Assembly: GCF_021728295.1 (NCBI RefSeq)
Contig: NZ_JAKJXE010000005.1
Coordinates: 248,001-312,000, forward strand
DNA from: Pseudomonas petrae
Lineage (GTDB): Bacteria > Pseudomonadota > Gammaproteobacteria > Pseudomonadales > Pseudomonadaceae
Reading direction: 5' to 3'
Length of the DNA stretch: 64,000 bases
Shown: positions 1 to 15,129 of the stretch, in pieces
Layout of the letters: every line of letters begins with the position of its first letter
How positions within the stretch are numbered: the stretch's first letter is position 1
The notes under the pieces: model-generated
The model's input: the letters and a program-made list of their open reading frames with translations, nothing else
Database searches by the model: none
What the model was told of the DNA's origin: nothing
Program-made: the position numbers and the translations under genes

Positions 1-156
1 CACCACCACGCCCTTCTTCAGGCCGCGGGACGGGTGAGTGCCGATACCGACGATTTCCAGCGTGCCATCAGCCGCGACTTCGCCTACCAGCGCCACCACC
101 TTGGAGGTGCCGATATCCAATCCGACGATCATTTTGCCGCTTTGCACGTTTGCCAT
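1..156 (-). CDS. ftsA: Cell division protein FtsA, N-terminal part (cut by window edge)
   Basis: FtsA is the actin-like ATPase that anchors FtsZ filaments to the inner membrane and recruits later divisome proteins. Only the first 52 codons are present, starting MANVQSGKMIVGLDIGTSK. The stretch IVGLDIGTSKVVALVGE is the phosphate-1 motif of the actin/Hsp70 ATPase fold near the N-terminus. It follows ftsQ by 15 bases on the same strand, the usual ftsQ-ftsA order, and ftsZ is expected just outside the window. The ATG at 154-156 is the only sensible start. Confidence 0.95.
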   Translation of the reverse strand, partial: MANVQSGKMIVGLDIGTSKVVALVGEVAADGTLEIVGIGTHPSRGLKKGVVV

Positions 157-171
157 GGGTCCTGCCTCTTA

Positions 172-1044
172 TCAATTCTTCGCGACGGCGGGTTTGTCCG
201 TCGTTGGCGCTGCTGCCTGTTCGCGCCAACCAACGGCCAGGCCGTTGTTGTAACGAAGGTCGACTCGCGCAATGTTCGTGATCTGGTCTTTCAGTGTTTT
301 GTCGTAGATGGCGATAAAGCGGCGCATCTTCTCAAGCAGATTGCCTCGTCCCAGCAGCAGCTCCAGGCCTGGGCCTGCATTGCCTGCGCCAGTGGTCAGA
401 AACCAGCTGCCTCGCTCACGCAGTTCCAGGCGAGCGATGGAGAATCCCAGCGGGCGCAACATCTGGCTCAGGACCTGGTACTGCTGCATCACCTGCTGTT
501 GAGCCCGTTGAGGCCCGAACAACTGCGGAAGGTGTTCGTAATTGGCCAGCTCACGCGGGGTGAATGCCTGACCCTGGTTGTTCAGCAGGGATTGATCGCC
601 CCAGCGCGCAACCGGCAATTGTTCTTCCAGACGGATCACCACCTGATCCGGCCAGACGCGGCGGACCTCGGCGTGGGCGATCCACGGCATTTGCTCAAGC
701 TCGGTGCGCATGCCGGCCAAATCGATATTGAAGAAGCTGGTCGCCACGAACGGCGCGATCCGCTGCTGCACGGCTTGCTGACTGATGTAGCTCAGGTCGC
801 CCTGCACGTTGATTCGCGAAATCGGGCGGTCGGCATAAGGCAGCAGGCGCTGTGCGGCTTCGTACGTACCAAAGCCGAATACCACCAGCAGCACCGGCCA
901 CATCAGGCTGCGCAGGAAACCGAAATTCGGTCGCGGCATGCGCGACGACATGGGCTCCTTGGCAACCATGCGGCTGGCACCACGCGGTACCGGCTTGTTG
1001 CGGCCGGTAGCGGATTGCTGATGACGAACCGTTGCGCCGTGCAT
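172..1044 (-). CDS. ftsQ: Cell division protein FtsQ
   Basis: FtsQ is a bitopic inner-membrane protein that links the early divisome to FtsL/FtsB and regulates septal peptidoglycan synthesis. The 290-residue product has a basic, disordered cytoplasmic N-terminus (about 1-45), one hydrophobic segment (about 46-63, [16 protein letters not shown]), then a POTRA domain beginning [14 protein letters not shown] and a periplasmic beta domain. Length fits the family. It lies 3 bases after ddl and 15 bases before ftsA, so it is translated within the dcw operon. Confidence 0.96.
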   Translation of the reverse strand: MHGATVRHQQSATGRNKPVPRGASRMVAKEPMSSRMPRPNFGFLRSLMWPVLLVVFGFGTYEAAQRLLPYADRPISRINVQGDLSYISQQAVQQRIAPFVATSFFNIDLAGMRTELEQMPWIAHAEVRRVWPDQVVIRLEEQLPVARWGDQSLLNNQGQAFTPRELANYEHLPQLFGPQRAQQQVMQQYQVLSQMLRPLGFSIARLELRERGSWFLTTGAGNAGPGLELLLGRGNLLEKMRRFIAIYDKTLKDQITNIARVDLRYNNGLAVGWREQAAAPTTDKPAVAKN

Positions 1045-1047
1045 GAT

Positions 1048-3456
<2,409 letters not shown>

Positions 3457-3464
<8 letters not shown>

Positions 3465-4530
3465 GGGCCACCTCCAGGCAGATATCGACGACGGTGTTGG
3501 TGGCGTCAGGCTTGGCCAGTTGGCGAGCCGTGACGGCCATGCGGTTCAATTGTTCGGGTTGCATCAAAACCTCTTTCAGGCGAGCGGCCATTTCGGCGGC
3601 GCCAGTTGTCGCTTGCGGCATGACGAAGGCAGCGCCCTCGCGAGCCAGATATTCGGCGTTGCGCGACTGGTGATCGTCGATCGCGTGGGGCAAAGGCACC
3701 AGCAACGACGGCAGTCCGGCAGCAGCCAGTTCACTGACGGTCAACGCACCTGCGCGGCAGACCACCAGATCCGCCCAGCCATAGGCTTGGGCCATGTCTT
3801 TGATGAAGGGGGCGACCTGCGCCTCTACACCGGCGGCGCGGTAACGCTCGGCGGTCACTTCATCGTGATGCTTGCCGGCCTGATGAAACACCTCAGGGCG
3901 AATGTCGGCAGGCACTTGCGCCAGGGCTTCCGGCAGCAATTTATTCAGCGGCTCGGCGCCCAGGCTTCCGCCCAGCACCAGCAAGCGAGGCCGGCGACCG
4001 ATCAGCGTCTGGCGCGGCGTCTCGAAAAACAGCTCGGCGCGCACAGGGTTACCGGTGGTGCGGCGCCTGGCCGACGCCGCGAACGTCTGCGGGAACGCTT
4101 CACACACTCGCGCGGCGAACGACGCCAGACTGCGATTGGCCGTGCCCGCCACAGCGTTTTGCTCATGGATGATCAGCGGCACACCGGCCAGCTTCGCCGC
4201 CAGACCGCCAGGGCCTGTCACGTAGCCACCGAAGCCGACGACGCAGACCGGCGACAACTCACGCACGATCTTGCGCGCCTGCAACAAGGCCTTGATCAAC
4301 ATGAACGGCGCCTTGACCAGCGACAGCCGGCCCTTGCCACGCAGACCGGTGACGTTGATCAAGTGCAGCTTCAGACCTGCCGCAGGCACCAGTTCGTTTT
4401 CGATGCCGCGCGGTGTCCCCAGCCAGTGCACGGTGTAGCCGCGGGCCTGGAATTCACGGGCGCATGCCAGCGCCGGGAACACGTGTCCGCCGGTGCCGCC
4501 CGCCATGATCAAAACGTTACCGGCGGCCAT
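3457..4530 (-). CDS. murG: Lipid II synthase MurG (UDP-GlcNAc transferase)
   Basis: Transfers GlcNAc from UDP-GlcNAc to lipid I on the cytoplasmic face of the inner membrane, giving lipid II. The GT28-type protein shows the first glycine-rich loop [15 protein letters not shown] at the N-terminus, [11 protein letters not shown], the third G loop [11 protein letters not shown] and the UDP-sugar site [16 protein letters not shown] place the start at the ATG 4528-4530 ([12 protein letters not shown]), giving 357 residues; the longer reading frame adds a basic 16-residue tail not usual in the family. The start overlaps the ftsW end by 14 bases. Confidence 0.95.
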
Positions 4531-5734
4531 GGGTCGGCTCCTCGGCAAAGTCGCTTTCCTGGAACTCGGCCTCTTCACTGCCCATGTTGTTGCGCGATTC
4601 CCACTCGATGCGCAGCAACAGGCCCAGGCTGGCGCAGCAGATGATCAACGAACTGCCGCCGTAGCTGAGGAACGGCAGGGTCAGACCCTTGGTTGGCAGC
4701 AAGCCGACGTTCACGCCGATGTTGATCAGGAACTGACCAATCCACAGGAAAGCCAGGCCATACGCGGTGTACGCGGCGAAGAACTGCTTGGCGCGCTCGG
4801 CCCACATACCGATGTACATCGCCCGGATACTGACGAACACGAACAGCCCGACCGTCGCGAGTGAACCCACCACGCCCAGCTCTTCGGCCAGCACCGAGAA
4901 CACGAAGTCGGTGTGCGCTTCCGGCAGGTAGAACTGCTTCTGCACGCTGTTGCCGAGGCCGACGCCGAACCATTCGCCGCGACCGAAGGCAATCAGCGCC
5001 TGGGTCAACTGGTAGCCGGAACCGAACTGATCGGACCACGGGTCGGTGAAGGTAATCAGACGCGCCATCCGGTAAGGCTGCGCCTGAACCAGCACAAATA
5101 CGGCGCCGACCGCCAGGGCCACCATCAGGCTGAAACGGAACAGACCGACGCCGCCCAGAAACAGCATTGCAGCCGCCGCGCCCATCATTACGACCGTGGC
5201 GCCGAAGTCCGGCTCCATCAGCAGCAAGCCAGCCATGGGCAGCAAGACGATGAACGGCTTGAAGAAACCCATCCAGCTCTCACGCACTTCCTGCTGGCGA
5301 CGAATCAGGTAGCCGGCCAGGAAAATCACCACGAATACTTTGGCGATTTCCGACGGCTGCACGTTGAACATGCCGAAGCCGATCCAGCGCATCGAACCGT
5401 TCACCTCACGCCCGATGCCGGGCACGATTACCGCGATCAACAGGCCGAACGCGCCAATCAGCATCAGCCAGCCAAGGCGCTGCCAGGTGGCGACCGGCAC
5501 CATCATGGTCGCGACGCAGGCGATCAGGCCGAGCACCAGATAGATCAGGTGACGGGTCATCATGTACAGCGCGTTGCCCGACTGCACGGCAGCCACTTCC
5601 GACGAGGCGGAAGTGATCATCACCAGGCCAAGGCCCAGCAACGCGAGGCAGCCGGCGAGCATCGGGAAATCGACGTCAACGCCACGGCCACTGATGATCG
5701 GCGACGGATACGGCTTGATCACGCCAAAAATCAT
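4517..5734 (-). CDS. ftsW: Septal peptidoglycan polymerase FtsW
   Basis: SEDS-family glycosyltransferase that polymerises lipid II at the septum with FtsI. The 405-residue protein is strongly hydrophobic with about ten membrane segments. It shows the SEDS hallmarks VNGSMRWIGFGMFNVQPSEI (residues about 115-134) and LPTKGLTLPFLSYGGSS near the C-terminus, and an acidic cytoplasmic tail. It overlaps murD by 4 bases upstream and murG by 14 bases downstream, placing it between the enzymes that make and flip its substrate. Confidence 0.96.
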   Translation of the reverse strand: MIFGVIKPYPSPIISGRGVDVDFPMLAGCLALLGLGLVMITSASSEVAAVQSGNALYMMTRHLIYLVLGLIACVATMMVPVATWQRLGWLMLIGAFGLLIAVIVPGIGREVNGSMRWIGFGMFNVQPSEIAKVFVVIFLAGYLIRRQQEVRESWMGFFKPFIVLLPMAGLLLMEPDFGATVVMMGAAAAMLFLGGVGLFRFSLMVALAVGAVFVLVQAQPYRMARLITFTDPWSDQFGSGYQLTQALIAFGRGEWFGVGLGNSVQKQFYLPEAHTDFVFSVLAEELGVVGSLATVGLFVFVSIRAMYIGMWAERAKQFFAAYTAYGLAFLWIGQFLINIGVNVGLLPTKGLTLPFLSYGGSSLIICCASLGLLLRIEWESRNNMGSEEAEFQESDFAEEPTHGRR

Positions 5735-7077
5735 GACAAGTCCCCCACGGCCCGGGCGAACAGGTGTCCGCGCTCTTCGAAATTCTTGAACATGTCCAGG
5801 CTTGCGCAGGCGGGCGACAGCAACACGGCATCCCCTTCCTGCGCGATATCAGCAGCACGTTGCACGGCTTCTTCCAATGTAGTGACGCGTACCAGAGGCA
5901 CCGAATCGCCAAAGGTCGTGGCGAGCAGATCCGCATCGCGGCCCAGCAGAACGACGGCGCGGCAATGGGCGGCAACCGGGGCTTTCAGCGGGGTGAAATC
6001 CGCGCCCTTGCCATCGCCGCCGGCAATCAGCACCAGCTTGCCGTCGATGTCGGCGCCCAGGCCTTCGATCGCTGCCAGCGCGGCACCGACGTTGGTCGCT
6101 TTGGAGTCGTCGTAGTAATTCACGCCGTTGAGCTCACGCAGCCATTGGCAGCGATGAACGAGACCTGCGAATGTCTTGAGGCTGGCAAGCATGGCGTCGA
6201 ACGGCAGACCCACCGCATGACCCAACGCCAGCGCAGCCAGGGCGTTGGCCTGATTGTGGCCGCCACGAATCTTCAGCTCGCGGACCGGCATCAGGTTGTC
6301 GAACTGGAAGGCCAGATATTTCTCGCCGTTCTCTTCGCGCAAGCCGAAGCCGTTTCTGTCGGGCGTGTTCAAACCAAAGGTCCAGCACGGCACGCCTTCG
6401 CCGATCAACGGGCGGGTCAATGCGTCCTGACGATTGACAACCACCTGCCGCGCGCCACGGAAGATCCGGTGCTTGGCCAAGTGATAAGCCGGCAGGCCGC
6501 TGTAGCGGTCCATGTGGTCTTCACTGATGTTCAGCACGGTCGCCACTTCAGCGCCGAGCTGATCGGTGGTTTCCAGCTGGAAGCTCGACAGCTCCATCAC
6601 ATACAACTCGACGTCGTCGCTGAGCAGGTCCAGCGCCGGCGTGCCGAGATTGCCGCCGACCGCGACACGCTTGCCCGCTGCCGCAGCCATCTCGCCCACC
6701 AGCGTGGTGACCGTGCTTTTCGCATTCGATCCGCTGATGGCCACGATGGGCGCCCTGGCGTTGCGAGCGAACAGCTCGATATCGCCGGACAACTTAACGC
6801 CGCGCATGGCCGCTTGCTGCAAAGCCGGGGTCGCCAAGGCCAGGCCGGGGCTGACATACAGCTCATCGGCGCGGCACAGAAATTCGACGTCCAGCTCGCC
6901 ACAACGCACTTCGACCTGCGGGTAGTCACGACGCAACGTCGCGAGTTCTGGCGGATGCTCCCGCGTATCGGCGACAGCAAACGACACACCCCGGTTCGCC
7001 AGAAAGCGAACCAGGGACATGCCGCTCTTGCCGAGGCCGACAACGATGCGGAAGTGGTCAGAAGCGATCAGTGACAC
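5731..7077 (-). CDS. murD: UDP-N-acetylmuramoyl-L-alanine--D-glutamate ligase MurD
   Basis: Adds D-glutamate to UDP-MurNAc-L-Ala in the cytoplasm. The 448-residue product has an N-terminal UDP-binding domain (VVGLGKSGMSLVRFL), the Mur ligase P-loop as ISGSNAKSTVTTL (about 113-125, where many homologues have GTNGKS), and the metal/substrate segments LNISEDHMDRY and YYDDSKATNVGA. It follows mraY by 5 bases and overlaps ftsW by 4 bases (ATGA). Confidence 0.96.
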   Translation of the reverse strand: MSLIASDHFRIVVGLGKSGMSLVRFLANRGVSFAVADTREHPPELATLRRDYPQVEVRCGELDVEFLCRADELYVSPGLALATPALQQAAMRGVKLSGDIELFARNARAPIVAISGSNAKSTVTTLVGEMAAAAGKRVAVGGNLGTPALDLLSDDVELYVMELSSFQLETTDQLGAEVATVLNISEDHMDRYSGLPAYHLAKHRIFRGARQVVVNRQDALTRPLIGEGVPCWTFGLNTPDRNGFGLREENGEKYLAFQFDNLMPVRELKIRGGHNQANALAALALGHAVGLPFDAMLASLKTFAGLVHRCQWLRELNGVNYYDDSKATNVGAALAAIEGLGADIDGKLVLIAGGDGKGADFTPLKAPVAAHCRAVVLLGRDADLLATTFGDSVPLVRVTTLEEAVQRAADIAQEGDAVLLSPACASLDMFKNFEERGHLFARAVGDLS

Positions 7078-7082
7078 TCGTT

Positions 7083-8165
7083 CTACCTCAGTTTCAACGT
7101 GGCAAGGCCGACCAACACCAGAATCACGGTGATGATCCAGAAACGGACGATCACACGCGGCTCGGGCCAGCCCTTGAGTTCAAAGTGGTGATGGATGGGC
7201 GCCATGCGGAAAACGCGGCGGCCGGTCAATTTAAAGGATGCGACCTGAATAACGACTGACAGGGTTTCCATTACGAAGACGCCGCCCATGATAAACAGGA
7301 CGATTTCCTGACGGACGATCACAGCGATGGTGCCCAGCGCCGCGCCCAGTGCCAGTGCACCGACGTCGCCCATGAACACTTGAGCCGGATAGGTGTTGAA
7401 CCAGAGGAAACCCAGACCTGCGCCGATCAGCGCGCCGCAGAACACGATCAATTCGCCCGCGCCCGGCACGTAAGGGATCAGCAGGTATTCCGCGAACTTC
7501 ACGTTACCCGACAGGTAGCAGAAGATCCCCAGTGCGCCGCCAACCATCACCGTTGGCATGATCGCCAGACCGTCCAGGCCATCCGTGAGGTTCACGGCAT
7601 TGCTGGAGCCGACGATCACGAAGTAGGTCAGCACGACGAAGCCAATGCCCAGCGGGATACTGAAGTCTTTGAGCATCGGGATCAGCAGCGTGGTTTCCAC
7701 TGGCGATTGCGCAGTCATATAAAGGAAGATCGCCGCGCCCAGGCCGAACACCGATTGCCAGAAGTATTTCCAGCGGCTCGGCAGCCCGCGCGAGTTCTTC
7801 TCGATGACCTTGCGGTAGTCGTCGACCCAGCCGATGGCGCCGAACAGCAGCGTGACAATCAGCACGACCCACACATAACGGTTGCTCAGATCAGCCCACA
7901 ACAAGGTGGCGATGCCGATCGCAGACAAAATCAGCGCCCCCCCCATGGTCGGCGTACCGGACTTGGACAGGTGCGATTGGGGTCCGTCATTGCGTACGGA
8001 TTGACCGATCTGCTTGCTCTGCAGGGCGCGGATCATCCACGGGCCCAGGCACAGGGAAAGTGACAGTGCAGTGAGCACGCCAAGGATCCCGCGCAGGGTC
8101 AGGTACTGAAAGACCGCGAAGCCTTTGTAGAACTGTTGCAGATACTCGGCCAGCAGCAGCAGCAT
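7083..8165 (-). CDS. mraY: Phospho-MurNAc-pentapeptide translocase MraY
   Basis: Transfers phospho-MurNAc-pentapeptide to undecaprenyl phosphate, making lipid I in the inner membrane. The 360-residue protein has about ten membrane segments, the motif GTPTMGG (about 70), [13 protein letters not shown] around the catalytic aspartates, and the C-terminal [11 protein letters not shown] loop. The ATG at 8163-8165 gives the canonical 360 residues and shares one base with the murF stop (TAATG); an upstream in-frame start adds nine unlikely residues. Confidence 0.97.
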   Translation of the reverse strand: MLLLLAEYLQQFYKGFAVFQYLTLRGILGVLTALSLSLCLGPWMIRALQSKQIGQSVRNDGPQSHLSKSGTPTMGGALILSAIGIATLLWADLSNRYVWVVLIVTLLFGAIGWVDDYRKVIEKNSRGLPSRWKYFWQSVFGLGAAIFLYMTAQSPVETTLLIPMLKDFSIPLGIGFVVLTYFVIVGSSNAVNLTDGLDGLAIMPTVMVGGALGIFCYLSGNVKFAEYLLIPYVPGAGELIVFCGALIGAGLGFLWFNTYPAQVFMGDVGALALGAALGTIAVIVRQEIVLFIMGGVFVMETLSVVIQVASFKLTGRRVFRMAPIHHHFELKGWPEPRVIVRFWIITVILVLVGLATLKLR

Positions 8166-9535
8166 TAATGTTTCTCCAGGCGTGTTCCGCATAAGGCCGC
8201 TACGACGTTTTCCATCGCAGCGCTGCGTGAACCTTTAATCAAAATGGTGGTGTTTTTATCGTGCTCGGCGCCGAGCGCTTCGATCAGCTCGGCCTGAGTT
8301 TCAAAATGGCGGGCATCCTGCCCGAAAGCCTTGACCGCATGGGCCATCAACGGACCGACGGCATACAGCGCGTCGACTTTGCCGACGGCGTACTCGCCGA
8401 CATCGCGATGCCCCTGTTCCGCCCAGGCGCCCAGCTCGCCGATATCGCCCAGCACCAGAACCTTGCGGCCCGGGAAACCGGTGAGGATGTCGGTCGCGGC
8501 AGCCAAGGAAGTGGGGTTGGCGTTGTAAGTGTCATCAATGACCCGCATGCCGTTCGGCGCGAGCTGCGCGACGGTGCGGCCTTTGACCGGCTGTACGTCA
8601 TTGAGCCCGGCAACGATCCCCGCCAGCGACACGTCCAGCGCATGGGCGGCAGCAGCAGCGGCCAATGCGTTGGCAACGTTGTGTGTGCCCAGCAGATTCA
8701 ATTGCACCGGCGCGGAGCCGTTCGGGGTGTTCAGCGTGAACGCCGGGCAACCGCGCGCATCAACGCCCAGATCACTGGCATAGAAGTCGGCACGGCTGTT
8801 TTTGAGTGCAAAACTCAACACGTTGCGTGAGCCGGCGCGGGCCACCCAGATATCGAACGCCTTGTCGTCGAGGTTCAATACCGCCACGCCGCGGGCGTCC
8901 AGGCCTTCGATGATCTCGCCCTTGGCTTCGACGATCTTTTCCGGGCCGCCGAACTCGCCAACGTGGGCGGTCCCGGCGTTGGTGAGCACGCAGACGTGGG
9001 GCTTGGTCAGGCTGACCGTGAAAGCAATCTCGCCCACCCGCGACGCGCCCAGCTCGATGACCGCGGCGTCAAATTCCGGCGCCAGTTCCAGCAACGTCAG
9101 CGGCACGCCCAATTCATTGTTCAGGTTGCCGCGCGTCGCCAGCACAGGACCGCGGGTGCGCAGGATGCTCGCAAGCATTTCCTTCACGGTGGTCTTGCCG
9201 CTGGAACCGGTGATCGCAGCGACCGGCTTGTCTATAAAGGCATTGCGGTTCAGCGCGCCGAGTTGCGCGAGGGCTTTGCGGGTGTCGCCGACGATCAACT
9301 GTGGCAACGAACTCCCCGGGATCTCGCGCTCAACCAACGCGCCGACTGCGCCTTTGGCCGCCACTTGATCGAGGTAGTCGTGACCATCGAAGCGCGGGCC
9401 GGTCAGCGCCACGAACAATTGGCCGGGCGTGATCGCGCGGCTGTCGATGCTGACACCGGAGAAACTGCAGTCATGGCCCACACGACGCGCATCGAGCGGC
9501 ACGAGCAGTTCACTGAACGAGAGCGGCTTAAGCAT
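8165..9535 (-). CDS. murF: UDP-MurNAc-tripeptide--D-alanyl-D-alanine ligase MurF
   Basis: Adds the D-Ala-D-Ala dipeptide made by Ddl, completing the pentapeptide precursor. The 456-residue protein has an N-terminal UDP-sugar domain ([17 protein letters not shown]), the P-loop [14 protein letters not shown] (about 109-122), the segment [13 protein letters not shown] and the C-terminal ligase domain. The start overlaps the murE end by 8 bases and its stop overlaps the mraY start by one base. Confidence 0.97.
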   Translation of the reverse strand: MLKPLSFSELLVPLDARRVGHDCSFSGVSIDSRAITPGQLFVALTGPRFDGHDYLDQVAAKGAVGALVEREIPGSSLPQLIVGDTRKALAQLGALNRNAFIDKPVAAITGSSGKTTVKEMLASILRTRGPVLATRGNLNNELGVPLTLLELAPEFDAAVIELGASRVGEIAFTVSLTKPHVCVLTNAGTAHVGEFGGPEKIVEAKGEIIEGLDARGVAVLNLDDKAFDIWVARAGSRNVLSFALKNSRADFYASDLGVDARGCPAFTLNTPNGSAPVQLNLLGTHNVANALAAAAAAHALDVSLAGIVAGLNDVQPVKGRTVAQLAPNGMRVIDDTYNANPTSLAAATDILTGFPGRKVLVLGDIGELGAWAEQGHRDVGEYAVGKVDALYAVGPLMAHAVKAFGQDARHFETQAELIEALGAEHDKNTTILIKGSRSAAMENVVAALCGTRLEKH

Positions 9536-10990
9536 GTGCGGCCTCCCAGGCGTCGAGCGCCTTGATGGCTTCTTCCAGATCGGAAAACGGTTGACGCTGT
9601 CCGTTTATTTCCTGGTAATCCTCGTGGCCCTTGCCTGCCAGCACGATCACATCAGCGGCGGACGCCTGAGCAATGATCTGCGCGATGGCCTGACCGCGAC
9701 CGGCAACGAAATCGACGGCGTTCGCCGAGACGAATCCAGCACGGATGTCATCAAAAATACGCGCCGGGTCTTCGCTGCGCGGGTTGTCGTCGGTGACCAG
9801 CACTTTGTCGGCCAGACGCTCGACCACTTCGGCCATCAGCGGACGCTTGCCGCGATCGCGATCGCCGCCGCAGCCGAACAGGCAGGTCAACTGACCTTTA
9901 GCGTGCGGGCGCAAAGCCGCGAGCACTTTTTCCAGCGCGTCAGGGGTGTGGGCGTAATCGACCACGACCAGCGGACGCGAGCCACCGCCCAGACGCTGCA
10001 TCCGGCCAGCAGGGCCTTCCAGTGTTGGCAGGACTTTGAGAATGTCATCCAGCGGGTAATCGAGACCCATCAAAGCGCCGACCGCAGCCAGCACATTGCT
10101 CAGGTTGAAACGACCCAAAAGGCTGCTGCGCAGCGCATGGCTGCCTTGGGGCGTTACCAAGGTCGCGCGCACGCCATCGTCATCGAAACGCGCATCGCGG
10201 CAGAACAGGTAAGCGCTGCTGTCTTCCTGGCTGTAGGTAATCAGACGCGAAATGTGAGGCGCAGCTGCGAGCTGGCGACCAAACGCGTCGTCGAGATTGA
10301 CCACACGGCAGCGCAGGTCATTCCAGGCGAACAGCTTGGCCTTGGCGGCAGCGTAGGCCTCCATGCTGCCGTGGTAATCGAGATGGTCGCGGGACAGATT
10401 GGTCATCACCGCCACGTCAAAAGCCAGCGCGGTAACCCGGCCCTGATCCAGCCCGTGGGACGAGACTTCCATGGCAATCGCTTTGGCCCCGGCCCTTTTC
10501 AGGTCGTAGAGCGTCGATTGCACGGAGATCGGATCCGGCGTGGTGTGAATGCCGCTTTTCAGCTCGCTATAGAACCCGGTACCCAGCGTGCCGATGATGC
10601 CGCAGTGCTGCCCGAGCTTGTCCAGCGCCTGCGCCACCAGCTGAGTCACGCTGGTTTTACCGTTGGTGCCGGTCACGCCGATCAGGTTCAGGTTGCGGCT
10701 CGGGTCGCCATAGAAGCGCCCGGCGAGGTCGGACAGCTGTGCTGCCAGGCCCTTGACCGGCATCATCGGGATGTCAGTGATCGGCAGTACCTTGGCGCCT
10801 TCGGCTTCATAAGCGATGGCCGCCGCGCCGTGTGCAATGGCGTCGGTGATGTGCTCACGGCCGTCGACCTTGAGGCCTGGAATCGCCAGAAACAGATCGC
10901 CCGGACGCACTTTGCGGCTGTCCAGGGTCAGTTCGCGAATCAGCAGATCGCGATTGCACTGCGCAAACAGCTTGCTCAAATTCAAAGACA

Positions 10991-10991
<1 letters not shown>
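9528..10991 (-). CDS. murE: UDP-MurNAc-L-Ala-D-Glu--meso-diaminopimelate ligase MurE
   Basis: Adds the third stem-peptide residue. The P-loop GVTGTNGKTSVTQL (about residue 108) and the motif TDDNPRSEDP (about 397-406) are present; DNPR is the known signature for meso-diaminopimelate rather than lysine as substrate, as expected for a Gram-negative wall. The N-terminal LTLDSRKVRPGDLF binds the UDP-sugar. 487 residues is the normal size. The start overlaps the ftsI stop by one base (TGATG). Confidence 0.97.
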
Positions 10992-13025
<2,034 letters not shown>

Positions 13026-13029
<4 letters not shown>

Positions 13030-13973
13030 CGGAGTTTCTCCGCGACGCGCATGACGGCGCTGCGCGAACGCGGATTGGCGCGGGTTTCGTCATCGGAAGC
13101 GAACTGTGCCTTGCAGATCAGCTTGATGCGCGGCTCGAAGGCCTGATGACGGATCGGCAGGTTGCGCGGCAGGTTGTCGGCTTCGCCCTTGACCAGCTTG
13201 CGCATGAACAATTTGACGATGCGGTCTTCCAGCGAATGGAAGCTGATGACCACCAGACGGCCGCCCACTTCGAGGGCTTCCAGCGCAGCGTCAAGGCCGG
13301 CTTCAAGATCACCCAGTTCGTTGTTGACGTGAATGCGCAGGCCCTGGAAGGCGCGGGTCGCGGGGTTCTTGCCCTTCTCCCACGCCGGATTGGCAACTTT
13401 CAGGACTTCGGCCAGATCGCCGGTGCGCTCGAACGGCTGAGTCTCGCGACGGGCCACGACAGCACCTGCCATGCGGCGGGAGAAACGCTCTTCGCCGTAT
13501 TCCTTGAAAACGCGGGCGATTTCTTCGGCGGGAGCGGTATTGACGAACTCGGCTGCGCTGACGCCGCGGGACGGGTCCATGCGCATGTCGAGGGGGCCAT
13601 CGTTCATGAAGCTGAAGCCGCGCTCGGGGTCGTCCAGTTGTGGCGACGACACACCGAGATCCAGCAGAATGCCGCTGACCTTGCCCGCCAACCCGCGTTC
13701 TTGAGCTTCGGCGCCCAGTTCAGCAAAGCTGCGCTGCACAATGACAAAGCGGCCGTCTTCGGCCGCCAGCGTTTGCCCGGTGGCAATCGCTTGGGGATCT
13801 TTATCGAATCCGAGAAGCCGACCCTCCGGACCCAGGTTTTGCAATATAAGGCGGCTATGTCCGCCACGACCGAACGTGCCATCCAGATAGCAGCCATCGG
13901 CGCGCACCGCGAGAGCCTCGACGGCTTCTTCGAGCAGTACGGTGATGTGGGTAAAGCCGCTATTCGTAGTCAC
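13026..13973 (-). CDS. rsmH: 16S rRNA m4C1402 methyltransferase RsmH
   Basis: N4-methylates C1402 of 16S rRNA in the decoding centre; RsmI, encoded nearby, adds the 2'-O-methyl at the same base. The 315-residue protein has the SAM-binding start [34 protein letters not shown] and the C-terminal [12 protein letters not shown] segment. Its start overlaps the mraZ end by 4 bases. The old name is mraW. Confidence 0.97.
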
Positions 13974-14425
13974 AGGATCAAATCACGCAGTTCATCGGGC
14001 ATCGCACCCGGTTTTTGAATGGCCGCAAGGTCCGCATCAGCAAGTGCGTTCCAGGCGTCCTCATCCCACAGTTGAAACTTGTTGAGCTGGCCTACCAGCA
14101 TCACTCGCTTATCGAGCTTGGCGTATTCACGCAAACGTGGCGGCACCAGGAAACGCCCACTGCCGTCCAGCTCCAGATCCACCGCATTACCGATCAACAG
14201 CCGCTGCAGACGACGGTTTTCTTCACGGAACGTGGCGAGCTCGCGCAACTTGGCCTCGATCAGCTCCCACTCGGGAAGCGGATAGATGCACAAGCACGGG
14301 TCGACGGTATCAATGGTGACGATCAACTGCCCTGCGCTACGCGAATCCAACTCGTCACGGTACCGGCTCGGCATAGCGAGACGGCCCTTTGCGTCGAGAT
14401 TGATTGCGTTTGCACCACGGAACAC
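13970..14425 (-). CDS. mraZ: Transcriptional regulator MraZ
   Basis: AbrB-fold DNA-binding protein, first gene of the dcw cluster, which represses its own promoter through direct repeats. The 151-residue product carries two SpoVT/AbrB-like repeats, each with a D-x-x-G-R core: [16 protein letters not shown] near the start and [16 protein letters not shown] near residue 90. I chose a GTG start at 14423-14425, giving (V/M)FRGANAIN as in relatives, with GGAG about nine bases upstream; the longer frame uses a TTG and adds five residues. The operator is at 14466-14490. Confidence 0.95.
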   Translation of the reverse strand: MFRGANAINLDAKGRLAMPSRYRDELDSRSAGQLIVTIDTVDPCLCIYPLPEWELIEAKLRELATFREENRRLQRLLIGNAVDLELDGSGRFLVPPRLREYAKLDKRVMLVGQLNKFQLWDEDAWNALADADLAAIQKPGAMPDELRDLIL

Positions 14426-14465
14426 AGGCGCGATCTCCAAATATTATCTTTTTGAGCTTAAAAAA

Positions 14466-14490
14466 CCCACTTCACGCCACTTTCCGCCAC
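14466..14490 (-). promoter_or_regulatory. MraZ box: three direct repeats
   Basis: On the minus strand three GTGG(C/G) pentamers lie exactly 10 bases apart (complement at 14466-14470, 14476-14480 and 14486-14490). This matches the known MraZ operator design of repeats with 5-base spacers. It lies 41-65 bases before the mraZ GTG and just after the -10 element, so bound MraZ would block the start of transcription. Confidence 0.85.
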
Positions 14491-14498
14491 TCGCGCAC

Positions 14499-14528
14499 AC
14501 TATAGGAATGCGCCCACCACACCGTCAA
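14499..14528 (-). promoter_or_regulatory. Sigma70-like promoter of the dcw cluster
   Basis: On the minus strand TTGACG (14528-14523) and TATAGT (14504-14499) are separated by 18 bases. A start near 14492 would fall at the edge of the MraZ box. This is the only good promoter seen ahead of mraZ. Confidence 0.7.
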
Positions 14529-14732
14529 GGCGACTTCACGAGGAAAACCCTTATAGGACGGATATTTAGGAGCACTTACGAAGGAGATGTGGCGGATTTC
14601 GGATCGGTCCTACGGATATTTCCGAGGACGAACAAATGGATGACGTTCGAAGTTAAAGTGATTTGTGAGGTTTAAGATTTTTTTGGTATTACCGAAGGGG
14701 ATAAATCGTACAAACGAGGGGGAGAAAGAGGT

Positions 14733-15088
14733 GGAGAGTCGATCTGTAAGCCGGGTTCTGTCGAGGACAGTCATTCCTCTACGACGGCCGTCACCGGACG
14801 TCTTTAGCAACCTACCCGGTTCCAGCGCGGGCCACGCCTTGGAACCCTATTTGGTCTTGCTCCGAGTGGGGTTTACCTAGCCACGAACTGTTGCCAGACG
14901 TGCGGTGCGCTCTTACCGCACCTTTTCACCCTTACCGGCACCGAAGTGCTTAGGCGGTTATTTTCTGTGGCACTTTCCGTAGGCTCGCGCCCCCCAGGCG
15001 TTACCTGGCACTCCGCCCTATGGAGCCCGGACTTTCCTCCCCCCTCCATTGCAGAACAATGAAAGGCAGCGACTGTCCAATCGACTCT
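14733..15088 (-). ncRNA. rnpB: RNase P RNA
   Basis: Catalytic RNA of RNase P, which trims the 5' leader of pre-tRNAs. On the minus strand it starts AGAGTCGATTGGACAGTCGC and contains GAGGGGGGAGGAAAGTCCGG, GGTAAGGGTGAAAAGGTGC, GGTAAGAGCGCACCGCACG and, near the 3' end, GACAGAACCCGGCTTACAG, all hallmarks of the type A RNA (CR I-V core). The 5' end (AGAGTCGAT) pairs with the 3' end (ATCGACTCT), forming helix P1. The exact ends are good to within a few bases. No clear intrinsic terminator was seen just after it. A weak TTGTTC-N16-TTAACC promoter could lie between it and rsmI. Confidence 0.97.
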
Positions 15089-15129
15089 CCGCCGCCAAGG
15101 TTAATGGGAGGACGGCTCAAGAACAAGCT

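Noticed and set aside
5731..7077. GSNAKST P-loop of MurD as an inactivating change
   Set aside because: The essential Lys-Ser/Thr is kept and, as I recall, other Pseudomonas MurD proteins read the same.
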